The position numbers and the translations under genes are program-made. The notes under the pieces were generated by a model, which worked only from the letters and a program-made list of their open reading frames with translations, was not told the origin of the DNA and made no database searches. A DNA stretch of 11,229 nt. It comes from Rhodobacterales bacterium UBA3077. Lineage in GTDB: Bacteria > Pseudomonadota > Alphaproteobacteria > Rhodobacterales > Rhodobacteraceae. The stretch covers positions 1 through 11,229 of the forward strand of contig DFBP01000307.1 in the NCBI GenBank assembly GCA_002366685.1, written 5' to 3'. Positions 6,619 through 11,229 of the stretch are shown one piece after another. Each line of letters starts with the position of its first letter. Positions within the stretch are counted from its first letter, which is position 1.

Positions 6619-6919
6619 TGGGGTTGGCCTAGGATCCTGACCCTAGATTTCGTGAATGATGCTTTTGCAGATGGGCGCAGGTTCCGCATTCTGGCGGTCA
6701 TAGACGATTACACCCGCGAGAATTTAGCCTTGGTGGCTGACTCGTCCATTTCTGGATCACGGGTTTCACGCGAACTGGATCGAATTATTGCCGAGCCTGG
6801 GCCCCCTAGCTCAATCGTTTCGGACAACGGCACAATTCCGCGACATGTTCAACACGCGCCGCAGGCATTCAGCGCCGGGATAGAAAAGCCCCTTGGCATT
6901 TGAAAGATTTGCCGCTTAA
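6619..6919 (+). pseudogene. IS3-family transposase (OrfB) remnant, chimeric and frameshifted
   Basis: About 300 bp of decayed transposase. The first part (to about 6834) reads LDFVNDAFADGRRFRILAVI, DDYTRENLALVADSS and IVSDNGT, which is the rve integrase core of the IS2/IS407-like branch of IS3-family transposases; the first two residues of the DDE triad are present (Asp22 and Asp81 counted from the ATG at 6583). The frame then moves: from about 6836, in the +1 frame, it reads FRDMFNTRRRHSAPG, a stop at 6881, then KSPLAFERFAA and a final stop at 6917-6919. This is the typical C-terminal tail of IS3-family OrfB ('NTRRRHSALGYKSPLAFE'). The section between, with the third catalytic Glu, is missing. 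No terminal inverted repeats or OrfA are found, so it cannot move by itself. Confidence 0.8.
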
Positions 6920-6983
6920 ATGAGAACTTGGAGCGGCACTAATGCGGGACAGGTCCATGTTGAATACAGTAAGCTTTCGGGCA

Positions 6984-7020
6984 TGGGTCGTATAAACGAT
7001 TCGAATCTGGGTGCGACCCA
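6984..7020. repeat. 7-bp perfect inverted repeat upstream of the importer operon
   Basis: TGGGTCG (6984-6990) and its exact reverse complement CGACCCA (7014-7020) flank 23 bp that include TATAAA (6991-6996) and a palindromic ATTCGAAT. The centres of the arms are 30 bp apart, close to three helical turns. It lies between the transposase remnant and the DUF2946-like gene, where the operon promoter should be. It could be an operator pair, a leader hairpin or the footprint of a mobile element; no known site was recognised. Confidence 0.4.
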
Positions 7021-7057
7021 AAGTGAAACATTAGGCATGGCCCGCAAAGGAGGCGAA

Positions 7058-7441
7058 GTGACGCGAAAAACACGTATAGGGGGCATCCTTCAGTTTGCCA
7101 TGGCCCTTGTCGTGCTTATTACGACCATTTCGCGACCGCCCGGACTGATGCTGGGCGTTGACGGCGACACGATTAGCTATGTCATTTGTTCTGGTGGTGA
7201 CGTCAAAACGATCACGGTTTCGCTAGACGGAGACCATGATTCACCTGAACAGGTTGATCCTGAATGTGCATTTTTTGCTTCACAAACTGCGGCCGTCCCG
7301 AACCAGCGTATTAACCCAACACGGATGCTGGTCGGTGCAAAAGTAAGCCAGTCACAATTTATCGCGGACCTAAAGGTGCGCCAACCGGCGCGCCTGTCCA
7401 ATGCCGTGCGCGCACCGCCTTTGGGAACCGAACTCAGCTAA
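7058..7441 (+). CDS. DUF2946-like small membrane-anchored protein
   Basis: A 127-residue protein if started at GTG 7058, which has an AAGGAGG ribosome site only four bases away. An ATG at 7037 or one at 6920 in the same frame would add 7 or 46 residues, but neither has a comparable site. After a basic N-terminus, residues about 9-31 form a signal anchor or uncleaved signal. The exported part carries YVICSGGDVKTITVSLDG (about 41-58), one further Cys (about 69) and a C-terminal RAPP motif (about 118-121). This pattern resembles the DUF2946 family, whose members are short exported proteins with a 'C(T/S)..G...' segment and are often found near metal-related genes. Function is unknown. It lies 33 bp upstream of the binding-protein gene on the same strand and is probably in the same operon. 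The DUF assignment is by pattern only. Confidence 0.55.
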   Translation: MTRKTRIGGILQFAMALVVLITTISRPPGLMLGVDGDTISYVICSGGDVKTITVSLDGDHDSPEQVDPECAFFASQTAAVPNQRINPTRMLVGAKVSQSQFIADLKVRQPARLSNAVRAPPLGTELS

Positions 7442-7474
7442 AAACCTGAATTCTGTTTCTTAAGGAAAATCAAA

Positions 7475-9022
7475 ATGTCCAAACACTCAATTGCAGTACG
7501 CCTAGGCGTGGCTGCCATGCTGGCAATGCCCGTTGCGGCCCCAGCTGCTTTTGCCGAAACGTCTCTTACGGTGGCCGTATCGCGGGATCGCTACAGCATA
7601 GATGAACAAAAGTTCACCTTTACGACCCGCCGTCCGGCGGCCCAGATCGTTGAAACGGCTGTGATGCCTGATGAAAACTTCCTGCCCCAGCCGCTCCTAT
7701 TCCAAAGTTGGGATTATGCGGACGGAACCTATACCGTAACCCTGCGGGAGGGCGTTACCTTTTCTAATGGCAGCGCCTTTAATGCCGATACGGCTATCGC
7801 CTCCTTGCGTCTTTACGATCAGGGCAAATCGGATTTTCTGCAAATTGATCAGGAAAGCCTGCAAAAACTGGGAGACTACCAGATTAGCTTTCGCTCGGAA
7901 ACCGGGTCTGCACTGGTGATCGAGAATATGACCCACCGCGCGACCTCGCTTTTTGCCGTGACTGAAAACCGTGCGGAAAACCCCGTGGGCACCGGCCCTT
8001 ATCTGCTGGAAAGCTATGATCCCAAGCAGCAAATCACGGTGACCCGTAACCCCGATTACTGGGGAGAAACCCCAAGTGTTGACCGGCTGACCTTCCGCTT
8101 CATCGCCGATGACAACGCCCGTATGCTGGCGCTGCAAAACGGCGAAATCGACGTGATTGGCGAAGTGACCCCGCAGATGTTGCTGTCGATGCCCCAAGAT
8201 GGCTCGGTTGTGCTGAATGAAAGCCGCCCGATCCGGTATGTTGCGCTTTTGGCCAACCTGAACGGCGCTGCGCCGTTCGACATTGTGCAAGACTATAAAG
8301 TGCGTGAAGCGCTGGCTTGGGCGATTGATCGGGAATCCATTGCCAGTGTGCTTTATGCTGGTCGTGGCGTGCCTGCCAAGGGCATTCTGCCGGGCTGGAT
8401 GTTTGATCTGGGTGAAGACCACACCGACGGGTTTGGTTACGACCTCGCAAAAGCCGGCGCGCTTCTTGATGAAGCAGGCTGGGTTATGGGCGCTGACGGC
8501 ATCCGCGAAAAAGACGGTCGGGACTTGAGCCTGCGTCTGGTTGCAGCTTATCCGAACGTGTCGAGCGTTAAACCAATGCCTGAAATGCTGGATCAGATGT
8601 TTGCGGCCGTCGGGATTGATATCGACCTTGTAGAGGTTGACGATAGCGGGGTTTATGGCTCCACCTATCTCGATACCGGAGAGGCTGATTTGTATATGGA
8701 GTTCGCGTCGAACAACAATACGGATCCGACCTACCTGTTGAACAACCTGTTTACCTCGACAACCCCGTGGGGCGGCTACAAGTTTACCGCGCCGGGGCCG
8801 CATGTTGACGCATTGTTGGCGGATGCCCGCACCGCGCAGACACGCGAAGAGGTTATCGCCAAGGTCCGCGCCGCGCACCGTGCGATTGTTCAGGATGATC
8901 TGGCTGCCATTCCGATCCTCATGGTGCCGAATTTCACCTTGTCCCGCCCGGGCGTCACGGTGCCGATGTCGGAATATGCTGACTGGATCGACTACGGTCA
9001 CACAACCTTCGACGCCGAGTAA
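7475..9022 (+). CDS. Periplasmic substrate-binding protein, SBP family 5 (peptide/nickel/opine type)
   Basis: A 515-residue protein with a Sec signal peptide ending AFA (about 27/28). Family-5 signatures are clear: LREGVTFSNGSAFNADTA (about 90-106), GTGPYLLES (172-180), RNPDYWGE (191-198), the DDNARMLALQNGEIDVI stretch (about 212-228) and REALAWAIDRESI (277-289). It would capture a ligand in the periplasm and hand it to the two downstream permeases. Length and overall pattern resemble NikA and related dipeptide, heme or metallophore-binding proteins about equally; nothing visible decides the ligand. The mature protein appears to contain no cysteine. An AAGGA ribosome site sits about nine bases before the ATG. 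The gene follows the DUF2946-like gene by 33 bp, and a strong hairpin separates it from the permeases, which would favour higher expression of the binding protein. Confidence 0.9.
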   Translation: MSKHSIAVRLGVAAMLAMPVAAPAAFAETSLTVAVSRDRYSIDEQKFTFTTRRPAAQIVETAVMPDENFLPQPLLFQSWDYADGTYTVTLREGVTFSNGSAFNADTAIASLRLYDQGKSDFLQIDQESLQKLGDYQISFRSETGSALVIENMTHRATSLFAVTENRAENPVGTGPYLLESYDPKQQITVTRNPDYWGETPSVDRLTFRFIADDNARMLALQNGEIDVIGEVTPQMLLSMPQDGSVVLNESRPIRYVALLANLNGAAPFDIVQDYKVREALAWAIDRESIASVLYAGRGVPAKGILPGWMFDLGEDHTDGFGYDLAKAGALLDEAGWVMGADGIREKDGRDLSLRLVAAYPNVSSVKPMPEMLDQMFAAVGIDIDLVEVDDSGVYGSTYLDTGEADLYMEFASNNNTDPTYLLNNLFTSTTPWGGYKFTAPGPHVDALLADARTAQTREEVIAKVRAAHRAIVQDDLAAIPILMVPNFTLSRPGVTVPMSEYADWIDYGHTTFDAE

Positions 9023-9033
9023 GCATAACAAAA

Positions 9034-9061
9034 CAGAGCGCCTTTCCCTTTAGGCGCTCTG
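9034..9061 (+). promoter_or_regulatory. Strong intercistronic hairpin between binding-protein and permease genes
   Basis: CAGAGCGCCT (9034-9043) pairs perfectly with AGGCGCTCTG (9052-9061) around an eight-base loop, starting 11 bp after the binding-protein stop and ending 23 bp before the permease start. No T-run follows (GCTACCCC), so it is unlikely to be a full intrinsic terminator. Such hairpins commonly protect the upstream mRNA from 3' exonucleases or attenuate readthrough, so that the binding protein outnumbers the permeases. Confidence 0.8.
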
Positions 9062-9084
9062 CTACCCCCTCTGGAGGATCGAAA

Positions 9085-10023
9085 ATGCGGCATTATCTTT
9101 TTATGCGGGTGGCAACGGCGTTGCCCACACTGCTGGGCATGTCTTTTGTCGCTTTTGCGATCGTCGCACTGGCGCCGGGGGACCCTGTGATGCAGGAATT
9201 GCGGGCCATGGGCGTTGTGCCAAAGCCCGAGGATATTCTGGCCATCAAGGCGCAATACGGCCTCGATAAGCCGTTTTTTCCACGATATTTTGATTGGCTG
9301 ACCCGTGCTTTGACATTCGATTTCGGAAATTCCATCGCGTCGGGGCGCTCGGTTATTGACGAAATCCTTATCCATTTGCCGGCAACTTTGGCGCTGGCCT
9401 TAAGCGCCTTGGCGGGCGCGATTGTTTTTTCGCTCGCTTTGGGTGTTGCGGCGATTTCGGCGGGGCGTTCGGTGGGCGCAGGTTTGCGCGGATTTACGAT
9501 TCTTTTGGTATCAATCCCGTCATTCTGGCTGGCATTGCTCCTGATCTACTTTTTTGTGTTTCAGCTTGGCTGGGCCCGTATGGTCGGGGATGGCTCACTG
9601 GGAGATTTGATATTGCCCGCCCTCACCCTTAGCCTCGGGGCGGGGGCCTCGCTTGGCAGGGTTGTATTTGAGCGCGTGCGCGCCGAAATGTGCGAAGACC
9701 ATATTCGCTTGGCAATTGCCAAAGGACTGTCTCCGGCGGTTATTCTTTTCCGCCATATCACGCCGCGTATCATTGGCCCTTTGGCAACCGCTTGGGCCAA
9801 TACGTTTGGCGCGCTTCTGGGCGGGGCTGTCATTGTTGAAAGCATTTTTGGCTGGCCAGGATTGGGGCAGCTTATTTTGCAGGCCATTTCACAGCGCGAC
9901 TTTCCGGTAATACAGGCTTATCTGGTTTTTATGGGGCTTGTGTTTTTTGCCACGTCACTTGCCGCTGACATCACCGTCATTCTTTCGGACCCACAGTTGC
10001 GCCGTGAGGTCTCCAATGGATGA
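9085..10023 (+). CDS. ABC importer permease, DppB/NikB/OppB family
   Basis: A 312-residue inner-membrane protein of the binding-protein-dependent transport family. It has the typical layout of a DppB/NikB-type permease: first membrane helix at about 9-31 ending in LAPGDPV, then a periplasmic loop with QYGLDKPFFPRYFDWL (57-72) and LTFDFGNSI (76-84). Further helices lie at about 98-125, 136-160, 174-192, 235-256 and 276-300. The cytoplasmic EAA loop is at about 204-224 (EDHIRLAIAKGLSPAVILFRH), where the ATPase docks, and VESIFGWPGLG (251-261) follows. The start has a GGAGG ribosome site. Its end overlaps the next permease (ATGGATGA), so the two are translationally coupled. It works as a heterodimer with that permease. 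Confidence 0.93.
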   Translation: MRHYLFMRVATALPTLLGMSFVAFAIVALAPGDPVMQELRAMGVVPKPEDILAIKAQYGLDKPFFPRYFDWLTRALTFDFGNSIASGRSVIDEILIHLPATLALALSALAGAIVFSLALGVAAISAGRSVGAGLRGFTILLVSIPSFWLALLLIYFFVFQLGWARMVGDGSLGDLILPALTLSLGAGASLGRVVFERVRAEMCEDHIRLAIAKGLSPAVILFRHITPRIIGPLATAWANTFGALLGGAVIVESIFGWPGLGQLILQAISQRDFPVIQAYLVFMGLVFFATSLAADITVILSDPQLRREVSNG

Positions 10024-10885
10024 TATCGTCAAAAAATCCCACCGCCTTCCGGTTTTGCGCCTGCCTATAAGGGCGGGGCGTGTGGGGCTGGTGCTGGGGC
10101 TTTGCATGCTGGCCGGGTTTGCGGCGCTTGGCTTGGCGGGTTATGTTTTCACCCTGCCGCCGCCGGATAGCATGGACCTGCTGGCGCGCTTGAGCGGCCC
10201 GTCAGCCGACCACTTGCTGGGCACTGATCACCTAGGCCGCGACCTGCTGGCGCGCATCTCTTTTGCGGTTCATATCTCGCTTGGGGCTGCTTTGGCGGCC
10301 ATGGCGGCCATTTTGGCAATTTCTCTTCCGTGGGGCATTGTGGCCGGCTTATCGGGCGGGCGTGTTGATAGCGTGATGATGCGGCTGGCTGACATCATCA
10401 TGGCGTTTCCGATGCTGGTGCTAGCTTTGGCGATCATCGGGTTTATGGGGGCGTCGCTTCAGGCGTCTATCCTTGGGGTTGCCGCTGCATGGTGGCCGTC
10501 AAACGCCCGATTGGTGCGCGCCCTTGTGCTGGCCGCCAAAGAGCGCGATTTTGTGCATGCCGCACGCTTATGCGGGGCCTCGCGTGTGCGCGTTGTGCTG
10601 CGCCACATCCTGCCCCAAATCCTGCCGCCACTGGCTGTTATCATTTCGCTGGAAACCGCTTCGGTTTTGCTGGCGCTCTCATCGCTCAGCTTTCTGGGCA
10701 TAGGCGCGCAGGCCCCCACGCCGGAATGGGGGGCCATGCTCAACGAGGCCCGCCCGTTTTTTATGCAAGCGCCCCATATGCTTTTAGTGCCCGGCTTGGC
10801 CGTGACCCTTGCTGTGCTGGCCTTCAACCTTGTCGGCGAAGGCTTGCGCGATATTCTTGATCATAGGGAGCCGTACCAATGGTAG
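10016..10885 (+). CDS. ABC importer permease, DppC/NikC/OppC family
   Basis: A 289-residue inner-membrane permease, the usual length for DppC/NikC. Diagnostic segments are HLLGTDHLGRDLLARI (66-81), the EAA loop ERDFVHAARLCGASRVRVVL (176-195), SFLGIGAQAPTPEWGAML (225-242) and the C-terminal NLVGEGLRDILD (271-282). Membrane helices are at about 24-46, 86-112, 128-148, 152-172, 205-228 and 258-276. The start is the ATG at 10016, overlapping the previous gene by 8 bp; an in-frame ATG at 9938 would add 26 residues buried in the upstream gene and not like the family. It pairs with the upstream permease to form the transmembrane channel of the importer. Its stop overlaps the ATPase gene start by 7 bp (ATGGTAG). 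Confidence 0.93.
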   Translation: MDDIVKKSHRLPVLRLPIRAGRVGLVLGLCMLAGFAALGLAGYVFTLPPPDSMDLLARLSGPSADHLLGTDHLGRDLLARISFAVHISLGAALAAMAAILAISLPWGIVAGLSGGRVDSVMMRLADIIMAFPMLVLALAIIGFMGASLQASILGVAAAWWPSNARLVRALVLAAKERDFVHAARLCGASRVRVVLRHILPQILPPLAVIISLETASVLLALSSLSFLGIGAQAPTPEWGAMLNEARPFFMQAPHMLLVPGLAVTLAVLAFNLVGEGLRDILDHREPYQW

Positions 10886-11229
10886 CCACACTTGACGTTC
10901 AGGGACTGAGTGTCTCCACCGGCGCGGGGCAAGCCTTGTTGAAAGAATTGAGCTTCAAAATTGCCCCCGGAGATCGTGTCGGGATTGTCGGCGCCAGCGG
11001 CAGCGGTAAATCCTTAACAGCGGGCGCGCTATGTGGGCTTTTGCGCCCGCCGCTACGCGTTTCTAGCGGCACGGTGAACCTCGGCGCGCAGTGCCTGACG
11101 GCGATGACACCACGACAATGGCGCAAAATCAGGGGCCGTCGTATATTCCAGATATTCCAAAGCCCCGGCAGCGCGCTAACCCCTGCGCGGCGTGGTGGGA
11201 TACAACTCGACGAGGCCGCAAGGGTTACC
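10879..11229 (+). CDS. ABC importer ATPase, DppD/NikD type, N-terminal fragment (runs off right edge)
   Basis: An open frame of 117 codons continues past the window end. It starts MVATLDVQGLSVSTGAGQ and has a perfect Walker A at 38-45 (GASGSGKS) and a Q-loop at about 92-102 (IFQSPGSALTP), as in DppD/NikD-type subunits of the peptide/nickel uptake family. It would hydrolyse ATP at the cytoplasmic face of the two permeases. The ATG at 10879 overlaps the permease stop and has a GGGAG ribosome site. The signature motif, Walker B and any iron-sulfur C-terminal extension lie outside the window, so whether one fused or two separate ATPases follow cannot be seen. Confidence 0.93.
   Translation, partial: MVATLDVQGLSVSTGAGQALLKELSFKIAPGDRVGIVGASGSGKSLTAGALCGLLRPPLRVSSGTVNLGAQCLTAMTPRQWRKIRGRRIFQIFQSPGSALTPARRGGIQLDEAARVT

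Noticed and set aside
7697..9031. Long (444-codon) open frame antisense to the binding-protein gene
   Set aside because: It mirrors the codon pattern of the strongly supported binding-protein gene, has no family pattern of its own, and would conflict with the operon.
11144..11161. Near-perfect 9-bp tandem repeat (ATATTCCAG/ATATTCCAA) in the ATPase Q-loop region
   Set aside because: It encodes IFQ-IFQ just before the expected Q-loop and keeps the frame; similar sequence occurs in ATPases of this family, so it is probably not a duplication event.

Overview
The window looks like chromosomal DNA of a marine alphaproteobacterium, most likely a roseobacter-type Rhodobacterales. The clues are the ectoine-degradation gene pair, a conserved hypothetical beginning near 'LGHNNGP' that I associate with that group, intermediate-to-high GC with many GTG starts, and genes packed with stop/start overlaps. 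This placement comes from reading the proteins, not from a database search.

Region 1 (1-2753, minus strand) is a capsule module read right to left: a KpsS-like Kdo-linker glycosyltransferase, a CtrA/Wza-type outer-membrane polysaccharide export lipoprotein, and the first 68 codons of a KpsC-like Kdo transferase cut by the window edge. Together they would build the Kdo linker on the lipid anchor (KpsC, KpsS) and carry the finished polymer across the outer membrane (export lipoprotein). The inner-membrane ABC exporter genes are not in view.

Region 2 (2754-4365) begins with a 135-bp divergent promoter region. It is followed on the plus strand by riboflavin synthase (ribE), then a conserved hypothetical coupled to it by a GTGA overlap. 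After that comes about 300 bp with no recognisable gene.

Region 3 (4366-6610, minus strand) is doeA-doeB (also called eutD-eutE): ectoine hydrolase and N-acetyl-diaminobutyrate deacetylase, separated by 3 bp. A good sigma70-like promoter lies just upstream of doeA. None of the usual ectoine neighbours (uptake system, EnuR regulator, hydroxyectoine genes, later catabolic steps) is visible on either side.

Region 4 (about 6619-7057) holds a decayed IS3-family transposase remnant. It appears to join the middle of one transposase to the C-terminal tail of another, with a frameshift and a stop. It is followed by a non-coding stretch with a 7-bp inverted repeat.

Region 5 (7058-11229, plus strand) is an importer operon. 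It encodes a small membrane-anchored DUF2946-like protein, a family-5 (peptide/nickel type) periplasmic binding protein, two DppB/DppC-type permeases and the start of an ATPase that runs off the right edge. A strong hairpin separates the binding-protein gene from the permeases. The substrate cannot be read from sequence; the DUF2946-like gene hints at a metal or metallophore, but this is inference.

I found no CRISPR array, rRNA, tRNA or phage genes, and no clearly new multi-gene system. The most informative items are the KpsC fragment at the left edge, the chimeric transposase remnant, the detached doeAB pair with its promoter, and the DUF2946-like/ABC importer pairing.
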